64,000 bases of DNA from Planctomycetota bacterium (GCA_016200135.1 JACQFI010000080.1:1-64000); one strand, 5' to 3'. Numbered from the stretch's first letter, positions 1-8,708 are shown. The notes: generated from the letters alone by a model not told the origin. Numbers and translations: made by a program.

Positions 1-112
1 CGCGCCGCGCCCGCTCCGCCAATTCATCCGCCGTGACCGGATACGTGATCTTAAGCGCCTGCGCCATGTCGGCCTCCTCCTCAGGAAGCCCCCACACCAC
101 AGGTTTCGTCAT
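1..112 (-). CDS. Partial hypothetical protein (N-terminus only)
   Basis: An open frame runs off the left edge of the window on the minus strand. From the ATG at 112 it gives about 37 residues beginning MTKPVVWGLPEEEADMAQAL. A second in-frame ATG at 67 is preceded by an excellent GAGGAGG ribosome-binding site, so the true product may start there (MAQALKITYPVTADELAE). Codon use matches the neighbours. Too little is visible to assign a family; the short amphipathic start could suit a small regulator or antitoxin, but that is only a guess. Confidence 0.45.
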   Translation of the reverse strand, partial: MTKPVVWGLPEEEADMAQALKITYPVTADELAERARR

Positions 113-283
113 CTTCGCCTGGAAACTTTAATCAGTATAAGACAGGCCGTATGTCGTTGCGCTATGTAGATTCCCAACTTTCCCTAAGAATGGAACCCAA
201 CGTGAAGTCTAAGAGTGTACTTAGTCGTAATGAATAGAGAGTGCCCTTGGTGGTCTAAGGATGGGAAGCGAAAGGAGCCGTGC

Positions 284-919
284 ATGAGTCATCGGCATTA
301 CGGGGCCATGGCGCTGGGCCTGATCTTTGGCTTGGCGTTGCTGGCGAGTCCGACGCAGGTCTTGGCCCAATACGGTGGAGGCGGCAGCAAGCCGGGGAAC
401 AACAATAACAACAACAACAAGCCGAAGAAGGGCGAGTACAAGGCCGGCTCGGGCGCGGCGGTGAAGGCCTGGTCCGCGGGTTCGCTGGAGGAAGCAAAGA
501 AGGCCGGCAAGCCGATCTGCCTGTACGTGTACGACTCCCGGCCCTCGGACAACCAGTTCGCGAAGTTCCTCGAGAGCGATGTCCTTGCCAATTCCGGCGT
601 GGGGGACGCGCTGAAGGGCTTCAGTTGCTACAAATGCAAAGAGGACGACAAGGGCTGGCCCGCCGAGTGGCTCAACGCGGGCGCCAGCGGCGCGGCGCTC
701 ATTCTGGTGAGCACCGACGGGCGGGTGGTGCAGATCTTCAGCCGCGCCGCAGGCGAGGACGGCAGCAAGCCGGGGACGGTGAAGGACGCGGCCAAGGGCA
801 TTCTCGACTACGAGAAGAAGCTGGTGGAGCAGGCCGAGAAGGCCAAGGCGCGCGCGGAGGCCGACAAGGCCGCCGAGAAGAGCAAGGCTTCCCCCGCGGC
901 CGGCGGCGACAAGAAGTAG
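284..919 (+). CDS. Secreted thioredoxin-fold-like protein
   Basis: About 211 residues. The start at 284 is chosen because AAAGGAG lies just upstream and the product then opens with a clean signal peptide (hydrophobic LGLIFGLALLA, cleavage likely after QVLA). The mature protein begins with a Gly/Asn-rich linker including seven consecutive Asn, followed by a region of about 100 residues reading W-x-x-S-x-EEAKKAGKPICLYVYD, which resembles the first half of thioredoxin-like domains. The usual CxxC redox pair is absent; a C-x2-C pair (CYKC) sits later. The tail is a charged Lys/Ala/Glu helix. Function unknown; a periplasmic, probably non-catalytic, thioredoxin-like fold is inferred. The gene is followed immediately by a strong terminator, so it is likely monocistronic. 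Confidence 0.7.
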   Translation: MSHRHYGAMALGLIFGLALLASPTQVLAQYGGGGSKPGNNNNNNNKPKKGEYKAGSGAAVKAWSAGSLEEAKKAGKPICLYVYDSRPSDNQFAKFLESDVLANSGVGDALKGFSCYKCKEDDKGWPAEWLNAGASGAALILVSTDGRVVQIFSRAAGEDGSKPGTVKDAAKGILDYEKKLVEQAEKAKARAEADKAAEKSKASPAAGGDKK

Positions 920-958
920 CCCCGATCCGACCCAATTAGGACGCACCAGACCGAGCTA

Positions 959-990
959 GGGCCTGCCGTGAGGCAGGCCCTTTTTATTTT
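959..990 (+). terminator. Rho-independent terminator
   Basis: Perfect 9-bp stem GGGCCTGCC / GGCAGGCCC with a GTGA tetraloop, followed by TTTTTATTTT. It lies 40 nt after the stop of the secreted protein gene and ends its transcript. Confidence 0.9.
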
Positions 991-1187
991 CTAGAGCCGA
1001 GCAAGCGCGGCGGCGGCGATGGATAGGGCCTCGTATCTTGATTGGCGGTTTCTTTTCCTCGCATCCTATGTAGAAAAGCGTGCGGCTCTTTATTCCAAGC
1101 CGGGAAGCGTTGCGCCTGCACCGGGAGGCAGGCGTCGCGAACCCGTGGGATTGTAGGGACCGTATTCCGTTTTGGGTGAGCGCGGGC

Positions 1188-3311
1188 ATGGCTGAGCAGA
1201 AGTCGGGCGCCGATTTGGTACCGGAGCATCTTCAGGGCCGCCGCATCGCGGCCGAGGCCGCGTTGCCGGACGGCGTCGCGCTGGAGCGGCAGGAAGGCGC
1301 GACGTGGCGCGGCTGGGCGCTGGGGCTCTTCTTCACGGCGCTGCTGTGCCTCTGCATTCCCTATTTCGACTTTGTGCTGCGCGGCACGATGCTCTCCAAC
1401 AACATGTTCCCTGCCAGCGCGGTCTTCTTCCTGTTCGTGACGGTGGGCGCGGTGACGCTGGCCATGCGCGCGCTGCAGTCGCGCCTGGGGCTCACGCGCC
1501 AGGACCTGGTGCTGATCTTCTCGATGACGATGGTGGTGAACGCGATCCCCGGCTGCGGGTTCTTCACCTTCTGGGTCGCGCAGACGAGCGGCGGGTTCTT
1601 CTACAAGACTCCGGAGAACGGCTTCGCCGAGAAGGTGCTGCCGTACGTGCCGGAGAGCTGGTCGCCGCACGACACGGCTGCCTCGCGCCCGCTCGAATGG
1701 TTCTACACCGGCTTGCCGCAAGGCCAGTCGATCCCCTGGGCCGAATGGGCGGGGCCGTACGCGCTCTGGTGCGGCGCGCTGCTGATGCTCTTCGGCGCGA
1801 TGTTCGCGCTCTGCGGGCTGCTGCGGCGGCAGTGGTCGGAGCACGAACAGCTCGCCTTCCCGCTCGCGCAACTGCCCGAGGACATGCTCGCCGGGATGGA
1901 CGGGACCGGGCAGCAGCCGCCTTTCTTCAAGGACCGCATGGCGCTCTTGGGTATCGTGCTGATCTTCGTCTTCCACACCTACAACAACCTGGCGGACTAT
2001 TTCCCCAAGATGGAGCGCTTTCCGCTGGGCTCGAACATGGACCAGTACCTCTCCGAGCCGCCTTGGCGCGGGCTGAACCCGTTCTACATGAAGATCTTTC
2101 CCTCGGTCATCGGGCTGACGTACCTGATCTCGCTGGAGGTCTCGTTCAGCCTCTGGTTCTTCTTCGTGCTCTCGCGCTTCCTCGCGATGGGGTTCATCTC
2201 CGCCGGACTGCTGCAGGAGAACCGTTCCTACTGGTCGGGGCCGTTCGTGGACATCGGCTCGGGCGCGCTGGTCGCGCTGGCGCTCGGCTCCTTTTACATG
2301 GCCCGCAAGGAACTCGGGAACTCCTTCATGGAAGCGCTGGGCCTGCGCCCGCGTGAAGGCGACCCAAGCGAACTCAGCGCGCGGTTCTGGTGGGCGCTGC
2401 TGGGCGTCTCGATGGCGGGCTCGGTCGCCTGGATGATGTGGGCGGGCATCTCGTTCGTCTGCGCGGCGCTGATCCTGCTGATCATCCTGATCGTGATGAC
2501 GGGCATCACGCGCATGACCTGCGAAGGCGGGCTCTTCTTCATGCAGATGTACATCTTCCCCGCGCATTTTCTGGGGATGCTGCAGACGCCGGCCGTCATG
2601 GGTTCCGCGCAGTTCGTGAAGCTTGCGATCTGGGACCGCGTGATGGTCGCCGACTGGTACCGCGTCGCCTTCATGCCCAACATCATGAACACGCTGCATC
2701 TCTCGGGGCGCACGGGCTTGAAGCGGCGCACGCTGGTGGCGGGCCTGGCCGTCGCGATCGTCCTGGCGCTGGGCGCGACCTTCTTCTCCTTTATGTACAC
2801 GGCGTACCACAACCCCGGCGGAGCGGGGCAGATGGCCTGGTACTACTCGGAGTTCCCGCGCGGCGAGTACTCCAAGTTGAGCGCCATCACGTCGCAGATC
2901 GAGGCCTACAAGAAGAAAGAGGAGTCCTACCGCGCGCAGAATAAGGAACTCCCCGAGAGCGAGTACCCGCAGGCCGCACGGCGGGACTGGGCGCAGATCT
3001 ATTGGATCTTCACCGGCGTGGCCCTCATGGCCGTGACGATGGTGGTGCGTAAGTTCATCTTCTGGTTCCCGCACCCGATCGGCTACGTGATGTGGATGGG
3101 CCCGTACCCGCTGGTGCAGCTCTGGTTCTCCTTCTTCCTCGGCTGGCTGGCCAAGGTCCTGATCGTGAAGTTCGGCGGCGCGCGCATCTACATGACGACC
3201 AAGCGGCTCTTCATCGGGCTGGTGGTCGGCGAGGCCTGCGCGACGATCTTCTGGAAGCTCATCGCCGCCTGGCAGGGCAACATCAACGGCTACTTCATGC
3301 TGCCGGGCTGA
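1188..3311 (+). CDS. Large polytopic membrane protein, DUF6785/OPT-like
   Basis: About 707 residues from the ATG at 1188; the open frame extends upstream to 1080 but the extra residues look non-coding. There are about 12 to 14 hydrophobic segments, with a first helix near residue 40, a long soluble loop before W-S-E-H-E-Q-L-A-F-P, and more helices to the C-terminus. The RRQWSEHEQLAFP stretch and the general layout match large uncharacterised membrane proteins annotated as DUF6785/DUF6784 and loosely resembling oligopeptide transporters. Transport is therefore plausible but not shown. It precedes the dioxygenase and enolase-superfamily genes on the same strand, which would fit a substrate importer for that pathway. 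The start codon has no strong ribosome-binding site. Confidence 0.75.
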   Translation: MAEQKSGADLVPEHLQGRRIAAEAALPDGVALERQEGATWRGWALGLFFTALLCLCIPYFDFVLRGTMLSNNMFPASAVFFLFVTVGAVTLAMRALQSRLGLTRQDLVLIFSMTMVVNAIPGCGFFTFWVAQTSGGFFYKTPENGFAEKVLPYVPESWSPHDTAASRPLEWFYTGLPQGQSIPWAEWAGPYALWCGALLMLFGAMFALCGLLRRQWSEHEQLAFPLAQLPEDMLAGMDGTGQQPPFFKDRMALLGIVLIFVFHTYNNLADYFPKMERFPLGSNMDQYLSEPPWRGLNPFYMKIFPSVIGLTYLISLEVSFSLWFFFVLSRFLAMGFISAGLLQENRSYWSGPFVDIGSGALVALALGSFYMARKELGNSFMEALGLRPREGDPSELSARFWWALLGVSMAGSVAWMMWAGISFVCAALILLIILIVMTGITRMTCEGGLFFMQMYIFPAHFLGMLQTPAVMGSAQFVKLAIWDRVMVADWYRVAFMPNIMNTLHLSGRTGLKRRTLVAGLAVAIVLALGATFFSFMYTAYHNPGGAGQMAWYYSEFPRGEYSKLSAITSQIEAYKKKEESYRAQNKELPESEYPQAARRDWAQIYWIFTGVALMAVTMVVRKFIFWFPHPIGYVMWMGPYPLVQLWFSFFLGWLAKVLIVKFGGARIYMTTKRLFIGLVVGEACATIFWKLIAAWQGNINGYFMLPG

Positions 3312-3332
3312 TGCGGCACGCTTGTTCACCTT

Positions 3333-3402
3333 AAAAGTCCATATTTAACCCGTTATTCCTAGTATGCCTAGCTAAGGATGGCCGGGTATTATCTATATAT
3401 CT
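3333..3402 (+). promoter_or_regulatory. Upstream regulatory element, copy 1
   Basis: Two AT-rich blocks, one beginning AAAAGTCCATATTTAAC (3333-3362, ending at TTATTCCTAG) and GTATTATCTATATATCT (3386-3402). Both blocks recur with the same 53-nt offset before the second dioxygenase gene, while the bases between them differ. The second block contains a TATTAT -10-like hexamer with no conserved -35, so the first block may bind an activator. This is inference from conservation. Confidence 0.6.
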
Positions 3403-3435
3403 AAGACGTACGGCCCTTGAGGAGACCGAAACGCC

Positions 3436-4260
3436 ATGGCGTACACCCTTCGCGATACGGACGTCGCCAACTATTACCGGGAAGGCTACATCGTCTTCCG
3501 CCAGATCCTGCCCGCGGCGCTGATCCGGGACTTGCGCCGCGAGTGCGAGAAGGCCGTGCGGATCGCGCGGCGCGTGAGCGGGAGCCAGGCGCAGCGGCTC
3601 CAGCCGGTGCAGCAGTACGCGGACGAGCTGGATATGGGCCCGTTCAAGGACTACACGGACCTGCCGCCGCTGCGTGCGGCCATCGCGACGCTGCTCACGC
3701 CGCGGCACGCGTATGGGCACACGGACATCCTCGGCGTCCTCTTCGAGCCCGAGCACGTGGCGTGGTGTACGAACTGGCACCGCGACATGACGCTCGAGTC
3801 CTCGCGCCTGCCGGTGGAAGAGTTCCACGACCTGATGCTGGACTGGAACGCCGTCAACCAGGTCAACTGCCCGCTCTACGACGACGACTGCACCTGGTTT
3901 GTGCCGGGCAGCCATCTGCGCATGCGCGACATGCCCGGCGAGAGCGCCGCCGCGAAGCCGCCCGCGGGCCTGGGCTGGGATGCGCGCAAGGCCGATACGG
4001 CGAAGGTCGAGCAGGTGGAACGCGAGCGCGCCTGCCTGAACTACACGCAGGGGATGCCCGGCGCGGTGCAGCTCAAGCTGAACGCGGGCGACTTCTGCCT
4101 CTACCGCCCCATCGGCTGGCACATCGGCAACTACGCGCCTTACAAGAAGCGCGCGACGCTGCACGACGGCGTCTTCACGCCCGAGTACGAGGCCTGGTGG
4201 CGCCAGTGGATCAAAGGCGGCGCGCCGCGCTGGGAGAAGAAGGCGACGGCCGCGGTGTGA
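3436..4260 (+). CDS. Phytanoyl-CoA dioxygenase (PhyH) family protein, copy 1
   Basis: 274 residues, starting at the ATG after GGAG. PhyH-family enzymes are Fe(II)/2-oxoglutarate-dependent oxygenases that hydroxylate small organic substrates. The double-stranded beta-helix metal triad is visible: His115 and Asp117 in WHRD, and His229 in GWHIGNY. Arg239 in KKRATLHDG is the likely 2-oxoglutarate salt-bridge residue. Length is normal for the family. The following gene is a close full-length paralogue of the same length, so this pair arose by tandem duplication including the upstream element. Substrate unknown; neighbouring enolase-superfamily, AstE-like and amidohydrolase genes suggest oxidation of an acid or amide in a catabolic route. 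Confidence 0.85.
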   Translation: MAYTLRDTDVANYYREGYIVFRQILPAALIRDLRRECEKAVRIARRVSGSQAQRLQPVQQYADELDMGPFKDYTDLPPLRAAIATLLTPRHAYGHTDILGVLFEPEHVAWCTNWHRDMTLESSRLPVEEFHDLMLDWNAVNQVNCPLYDDDCTWFVPGSHLRMRDMPGESAAAKPPAGLGWDARKADTAKVEQVERERACLNYTQGMPGAVQLKLNAGDFCLYRPIGWHIGNYAPYKKRATLHDGVFTPEYEAWWRQWIKGGAPRWEKKATAAV

Positions 4261-4280
4261 GGCCCAACCGCATGAGCCTG

Positions 4281-4350
4281 AAAAGTCCATATTTAACCCG
4301 TTATTCCTAGGGTGATGCACTACGTAAGGCCGTGTATTATCTATATATCT
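4281..4350 (+). promoter_or_regulatory. Upstream regulatory element, copy 2
   Basis: The same two blocks as before the first dioxygenase: AAAAGTCCATATTTAAC onward at 4281-4310 and GTATTATCTATATATCT at 4334-4350, with identical 53-nt spacing. It lies about 33 nt before the second dioxygenase start and begins only 20 nt after the first gene's stop, so each paralogue seems to own a promoter. Confidence 0.6.
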
Positions 4351-4382
4351 GCCCCCACGGCTTTACAGGAGAGCGCCGCGCC

Positions 4383-5207
4383 ATGCCATACGCCCTTCGC
4401 GATGCGGACGTGGCCAATTACTACAAGGAAGGCTACATCGTCTTCCGCCAGATTCTGCCCACGGCGCTGATCCGCGACCTGCGCCGCGAGTGCGAGAAGG
4501 CCCTGCGGATCGCGCGGCGCGTGAGCGGCGCCCAGGCGCAGCGGCTCCAGCCGGTGCAGCAGTACGCGGACGAGCTGGACCTGCGGCCGTTCAAGGACTA
4601 CGCGGACCTGCCGCCGCTGCGCGCGGCCATTGCCGCCCTGCTCACTCCGCGGCACGTGTACGGCCATGCGGACGTCTGCGGCGTCCTCTTCGAGCCCGAA
4701 CACGTGCCGTGGTGCACGGACTGGCACCGCGACATCACGCTGGAGTCCTCGCGCCTGCCGGCGGAAGACTTCCAGGAACTGCTGCTCGACTGGAACTTCT
4801 CGAACCAGATCAACTGCCCGCTCTACGACGACGCCTGCACCTGGTTTGTTCCGGGCAGCCATCTGCGCCCGCAAAATCTGCCCGGCGAGAGCGCGGCCGC
4901 GAAGCAGCCCGCGGGCGTGGGCTGGGCTACGCGCAACGCCGACGCGACGGCGGTAGACCTGGTCGAACGCGAGCGCGCGTGCCTGAACTACACGCAGGGC
5001 ATGCCCGGCGCGGTGCAACTCCGGCTGCACGCGGGCGACTTCTGCCTCTACCGGTCCCTCGGCTGGCACATCGGCAACTACGTCCCCTACATGAAGCGCG
5101 CGACGCTGCACGACAAGGTCTTCACGCCCGAGTACGAGGTCTGGTGGCGCCAGTGGATCAAGGGCGGCTCGCCGCGCTGGGAGAAGAAAGCGACGGCCGC
5201 GGTCTGA
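4383..5207 (+). CDS. Phytanoyl-CoA dioxygenase (PhyH) family protein, copy 2
   Basis: 274 residues, start at the ATG at 4383 by alignment with the first copy (MPYALRDADV versus MAYTLRDTDV); the open frame extends 51 nt upstream but that part is the regulatory element. The metal ligands are kept (WHRD near residue 115, GWHIGNY near 229), as is the Arg in KKRATLHD... (here MKRATLHD). Differences from copy 1 are scattered and conservative, concentrated around residues 95-145, which border the active site, so the two copies may differ in substrate range. Predicted Fe(II)/2-oxoglutarate-dependent hydroxylase. Confidence 0.85.
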   Translation: MPYALRDADVANYYKEGYIVFRQILPTALIRDLRRECEKALRIARRVSGAQAQRLQPVQQYADELDLRPFKDYADLPPLRAAIAALLTPRHVYGHADVCGVLFEPEHVPWCTDWHRDITLESSRLPAEDFQELLLDWNFSNQINCPLYDDACTWFVPGSHLRPQNLPGESAAAKQPAGVGWATRNADATAVDLVERERACLNYTQGMPGAVQLRLHAGDFCLYRSLGWHIGNYVPYMKRATLHDKVFTPEYEVWWRQWIKGGSPRWEKKATAAV

Positions 5208-5224
5208 ACCAAGGAGGCCGCAGT

Positions 5225-5358
5225 TCCGTGGCACCGGCGTCGCGCCGGTGATGGCAAGGGCCGCGGCGGGACGCCGCGGAGACCTCCGCCGGGATGGCGA
5301 CGCCGCCGAGATCTCCGCCGGGACGGCGGAGCCACGAAGCAGAGCCGCGAAGCGCAGC
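5225..5358. repeat. Dispersed GC-rich palindromic repeat, family B copy 1
   Basis: Contains nested hairpins such as GGCACCGGCGTCGCGCCGGTG-type arms and two CTCCGCCGGGA units, the last reading TCTCCGCCGGGACGGCGGAG then CCACGA. The same core recurs at 13164-13221 and inside the ubiquitin-like gene at 17341-17453. Confidence 0.7.
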
Positions 5359-5405
5359 CACGAGGACACCGCCGCGCAAGACCCGTCCAAAGCCTGGAGG
5401 ACCGC

Positions 5406-6584
5406 GTGCGCATCACCGATGTCGAACCGATCCTGCTGCGCGGCAAGGAGGCCTACCGCGCGACCTCCGGCGAGGCCGAGGCCGAGGCCACCGACAACGG
5501 CGACTGGCAGATGCTCGTCCGCGTCACCACCGACGAAGGTTTGAGCGGCTGGTCCGACGTCGAGACGCTCTCGACGGCGGCCGTCGCGATCATCTCCGGG
5601 CAGAGCATGGGCATCACCGGCTTCCGCACGCTGCGCGACTTGCTCGTGGGCGAAGACCCGCTCGATCTCGAACGCCTTTGGGACAAGCTGTACGTCGGCA
5701 GCGCCTACTACGGGCGGCGCGGGATCGCGCTGCACTGCATCTCCGCGATCGACAACGCGCTCTGGTCGATCCGCGCGCAGGCCGCGGGCCTGCCGCTGCA
5801 TAAGCTGCTCGGCGGCAAGCGCAGAGACCGGATCACGGCGTATGCCTCGACGCTCTTCCGCGAGACACCGCAAGCGATGTTCGAGGCCGCAAAGGGCTAT
5901 GCGGCGCGCGGCTTTCGCGCGGTGAAGTTCGGCTGGGGCGTCTTCGGCGAAGACCCCGGCCGCGACGTGGAACTGGTGGCCGCGGCCCGCGAGGCGCTCG
6001 GGCCCGAGCGCGAACTGCTCGTCGATCCCGGCTGGTATCCGGCGGGCTGGAAGGGCGCGCCGCGGATGCGCTCGCGCCGCGAGAACCTGGAACTCTGCGA
6101 GCGCATCGCGCCGTACCGGCCGGGCTGGGTGGAGGACTTCGTTCATCCGGAGCGTTTCGACGAGTACGCCTGGGTGCGCGCGCACAGCCCCGTGCCGCTT
6201 GCCGCGGGCGAGCAAGTGAGCACCGCCTGGGAGTTCGAGCGCTTCATCTCCGAGGGCTGCGTGGACGTGGTCCAGCCGGACCTGACGCGCTGCGGCGGAC
6301 TTACCGTGGCCCGCGAGGTCGCGCGGATGGCCGAGCGCGCCAACATCGACCTGGTACCGCACTCGTGGCTCACCGACTTGCTCAACGCCTACAGCCTCCA
6401 TCTGATCGCCGTGCTGCCGCGCGCGAAGTTCCTGGAGTTCAACGTGAGCCAGAGCGCGCTCACGCGCGGCGTCTGCGGCGGCGCGTTCAAGCTCGAGCCC
6501 GACGGCACGGTCATGATTCCGGACGGCCCGGGCCTGGGCGTCGAGGTAGACGCGGACTTCGTGAAGGCGCATCGGGTGAACTGA
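5406..6584 (+). CDS. Mandelate racemase/muconate-lactonizing (enolase superfamily) enzyme
   Basis: 392 residues from a GTG start placed 7 nt after GGAGG. Enolase-superfamily enzymes abstract a proton alpha to a carboxylate (dehydration, racemisation or cycloisomerisation). Visible residues: K174 at the end of the second barrel strand (AVKFGWG), metal ligands D207 (LLVDPGW), E243 (WVEDF) and E269 (AGEQ), D292 (VQPDLTRCGG) and H319 (VPHSWLT). The His/Asp pair with a KxG rather than KxK second strand resembles the mandelate-racemase or sugar-acid dehydratase subgroups. Its place between the dioxygenases and the AstE-like and amidohydrolase genes suggests a catabolic acid substrate. Exact substrate unknown. 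Confidence 0.85.
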   Translation: MRITDVEPILLRGKEAYRATSGEAEAEATDNGDWQMLVRVTTDEGLSGWSDVETLSTAAVAIISGQSMGITGFRTLRDLLVGEDPLDLERLWDKLYVGSAYYGRRGIALHCISAIDNALWSIRAQAAGLPLHKLLGGKRRDRITAYASTLFRETPQAMFEAAKGYAARGFRAVKFGWGVFGEDPGRDVELVAAAREALGPERELLVDPGWYPAGWKGAPRMRSRRENLELCERIAPYRPGWVEDFVHPERFDEYAWVRAHSPVPLAAGEQVSTAWEFERFISEGCVDVVQPDLTRCGGLTVAREVARMAERANIDLVPHSWLTDLLNAYSLHLIAVLPRAKFLEFNVSQSALTRGVCGGAFKLEPDGTVMIPDGPGLGVEVDADFVKAHRVN

Positions 6585-6615
6585 GGTCCGCCGCAAGAAG
6601 CGGCGCGAACGAAAG

Positions 6616-6706
6616 CCCTCCCCCCTTGTGGGGGAGGGTTGGGGAGGGGGGAAGCCCTGGGTACTTCGACCCCCCACCCTAACCCTCCCCCTCAAGGGGG
6701 GAGGGG
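6616..6706. repeat. Dispersed CT/GA-rich inverted repeat, family A copy 1
   Basis: Two facing hairpin-like halves: CCCTCCCCCC...GGGGGAGGG followed by CCCCCCACCCTAACCCTCC...GGGGGGAGGGG. Related copies are at 18738-18830 and 20219-20308, and a partial one at 9779-9826. It sits between two catabolic genes. Confidence 0.75.
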
Positions 6707-6740
6707 ATGGGCAAACGAGTCTCTTATAAGGAGTGCGTCG

Positions 6741-7769
6741 ATGGCGCGAACCGTGGTCTCTCCGCAGGAAGTGGACTTCGATGCGCCGGGTCGGCGCGAC
6801 TACTGGGTGGCGCTGGAGCACGACAGCATCTGGGGCGCGCACCTGATTCCGCTGACGGTGATCGTCGGGCCGCAGGCGCAGCCCGGGCGCGGCGTGGCGG
6901 CGTCGGGTTCGAACCACGGCAACGAGTACGAAGGGCCCGTTGCGATCCGGCACCTCCTGCGCGAGATCCGCACCGAGGACGTGACCGGGCGCATCCTGCT
7001 GATCCCCGTGCTGAACCCGGCGGCGTTCAAGGCCGGCAAGCGCGAGAGCCAGGAGGACGACGGCGTGAACCTGAACCGCGCGTTCGTGGATGGGGCGGGC
7101 AAGACGCCGGCGCTGGCGGGCATCACGCACCGTATCGCGGCGTTCGTGCGGGAGCAGCTCTTCCCGCAGGTCCACACGTGGATCGACCTGCACGCGGGCG
7201 GAGACGTGGCGCAGTTCGCGCTCGCGACGAGCTTCCACCCGATCGAGGACCCCAAGCAGGCGCGCGAGATCGAGGAGACCGCCCGCTGGTTCGGGACGCC
7301 GCTGGTCGTCGCGTACCAGAACCGCACGCCTGGTCTCCTGCCCAGCGACGCCGAGCGCCTCGGGAAGATCATGGTCGGCGGCGAGTTCGGCTACGGCGAG
7401 TCCGTCAACCCGCAGGGCGTGCGCTTTGCCAAGCACGGCATCGTGGCGGCGGCAATTCATCAGGGCCAGATGAAGGGCTCGATCGAGAAGTTCGCGCACC
7501 ACGCGGACGGCTCGCAGCGGCTGGTCGAGATGGTCGATCCCGCGTGCTTCGTCAGCGCGCCGTGGCCGGGGCATTACGAGCCGCTGTATCCCTGCGGCGA
7601 GCGCATCAAGAAGGGCCAGACGGTGGCGTTGCTGCACGACTTCAACCGCATCGACGAGGCGCCGTACGAAGTTCAGGCGCGCCACGACGGCATGCTCACC
7701 GCGCAGGCTTGGCGCGCGCCGGTGCGGCAGGGGCAGTCGGTGGCCGTGATTGCCAAGGTTGTGAATTGA
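6741..7769 (+). CDS. Succinylglutamate desuccinylase/aspartoacylase family zinc hydrolase
   Basis: 342 residues, ATG at 6741 preceded by AAGGAG. The family (AstE/AspA, M14-like fold) uses one zinc to cleave amide bonds of N-acyl amino acids or related compounds. Zinc ligands are visible: H59 and E62 in SNHGNEYEG, and H151 in IDLHAGG. The NLNRAF stretch (residues 110-115) supplies the substrate-carboxylate Arg. A C-terminal beta domain with lipoyl-like turns (PLYPCGERIKKGQTVALLHDF) is typical of the longer family members. It may act with the following amidohydrolase and preceding enolase-superfamily enzyme on one N-acyl or amide substrate. Confidence 0.85.
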   Translation: MARTVVSPQEVDFDAPGRRDYWVALEHDSIWGAHLIPLTVIVGPQAQPGRGVAASGSNHGNEYEGPVAIRHLLREIRTEDVTGRILLIPVLNPAAFKAGKRESQEDDGVNLNRAFVDGAGKTPALAGITHRIAAFVREQLFPQVHTWIDLHAGGDVAQFALATSFHPIEDPKQAREIEETARWFGTPLVVAYQNRTPGLLPSDAERLGKIMVGGEFGYGESVNPQGVRFAKHGIVAAAIHQGQMKGSIEKFAHHADGSQRLVEMVDPACFVSAPWPGHYEPLYPCGERIKKGQTVALLHDFNRIDEAPYEVQARHDGMLTAQAWRAPVRQGQSVAVIAKVVN

Positions 7770-7803
7770 AGTTGGGTTTCCGAAGGCTAGAGCGGAGCCG
7801 GAC

Positions 7804-8670
7804 ATGATTATCGACATCCATTCGCACTTCTGGGACGCGAAAGAGGACTTGCTGCCCGAAGTGAAAGCGGACCTCGCCAGCGCCGGCGCCAACCCGGAGC
7901 TCGTGGAGATCACCGCCGCCTCGCACGAGGCTGGAACGTCCGGCGCGGATGCCGTGGTGGTCTTCGGACTGCGCGCGCGCAACACGGGCTTCGTGGTCTC
8001 CAACGACCGCGTGGCGGAATTCGTGCACGCACGGCCGGCGAAGCGCATCGGCTTCGCGAGCGCCGACCCACTCTTCGATGCGGACCCGCTCGGCGAGATC
8101 CAGCGCTGCGTCGAGGAACTCGGCATGCGCGGCGTGAAGCTCGCGCCGACGTACCAGGGCGTCGAGCCGCTGCACCCGAAGCTCGCCGAGATCTACGCGT
8201 ACGCGGAGAAGCGCGGGCTGCCGGTGCTCTTTCACCAGGGCACGACCTTCAGCCGCAAGGCGCCCCTCAAGCACGCGTGGCCGGTGCTGCTCGAGGATGT
8301 GGCGTACCGGTTTCCGGAGCTGCGCATGATCGTCGCGCACCTCGGCCATCCGTGGTGCGGCGAGACCGTCGCGCTGATCCGCAAGCAGCCGCACATTTAC
8401 GCCGACATCAGCGCGCTCTACTACCGGCCGTACCAGTTCTACCAGGCGCTCAAGCTGGCCGATGAGTACAACACCGACCGTAAGATCCTCTTCGGCACGG
8501 ATTATCCTTTCACCACTATCGATTCCACGATGAAGGGGCTGGCCGACCTCGAGGCGTTCATCGAGCGGCACCATCTCCCGCCGCTGCGCGCGGGGCTGCT
8601 GGACGGCATCGTCCACCGCAACGCGCTGGAACTGCTCGGCCTCAAGCATCCCGCGGCCAAGCAGGCTTAG
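7804..8670 (+). CDS. Amidohydrolase (ACMSD-like metal-dependent hydrolase)
   Basis: 288 residues. The TIM-barrel amidohydrolase signature is complete: H6-x-H8 (DIHSHFW) at strand 1, H144 (VLFHQG), H179 (AHLGHPW) and D233 (FGTDYPF). Such enzymes decarboxylate or hydrolyse small acids and lactones with one divalent metal. It starts 34 nt after the AstE-like gene and is likely cotranscribed with it. The reading frame ends just before a long repeat-rich gap, so it is probably the last gene of the catabolic set. Confidence 0.85.
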   Translation: MIIDIHSHFWDAKEDLLPEVKADLASAGANPELVEITAASHEAGTSGADAVVVFGLRARNTGFVVSNDRVAEFVHARPAKRIGFASADPLFDADPLGEIQRCVEELGMRGVKLAPTYQGVEPLHPKLAEIYAYAEKRGLPVLFHQGTTFSRKAPLKHAWPVLLEDVAYRFPELRMIVAHLGHPWCGETVALIRKQPHIYADISALYYRPYQFYQALKLADEYNTDRKILFGTDYPFTTIDSTMKGLADLEAFIERHHLPPLRAGLLDGIVHRNALELLGLKHPAAKQA

Positions 8671-8676
8671 CGCATG

Positions 8677-8708
8677 TTCACCGCAGAGACGCGGAGGCAC
8701 GGAGAACG
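8677..8708. repeat. TTCACCGCAGAGACGC dispersed repeat, copy 1
   Basis: Begins TTCACCGCAGAGACGCGGAG and continues into GGCACGGAGAAC. Longer copies with a facing complementary arm occur at 36502-36583 and 52634-52691. All three lie directly after a stop codon. Confidence 0.6.

Noticed and set aside
984..3329. A 781-codon minus-strand open frame
   Set aside because: Antisense shadow of the polytopic membrane protein, with Arg/His-rich composition and no domain.
4341..8126. A 1261-codon open frame on the minus strand
   Set aside because: It lies antisense to four well-supported genes, is full of Arg/Ala/His/Pro, and arises from the GC-rich third codon positions.
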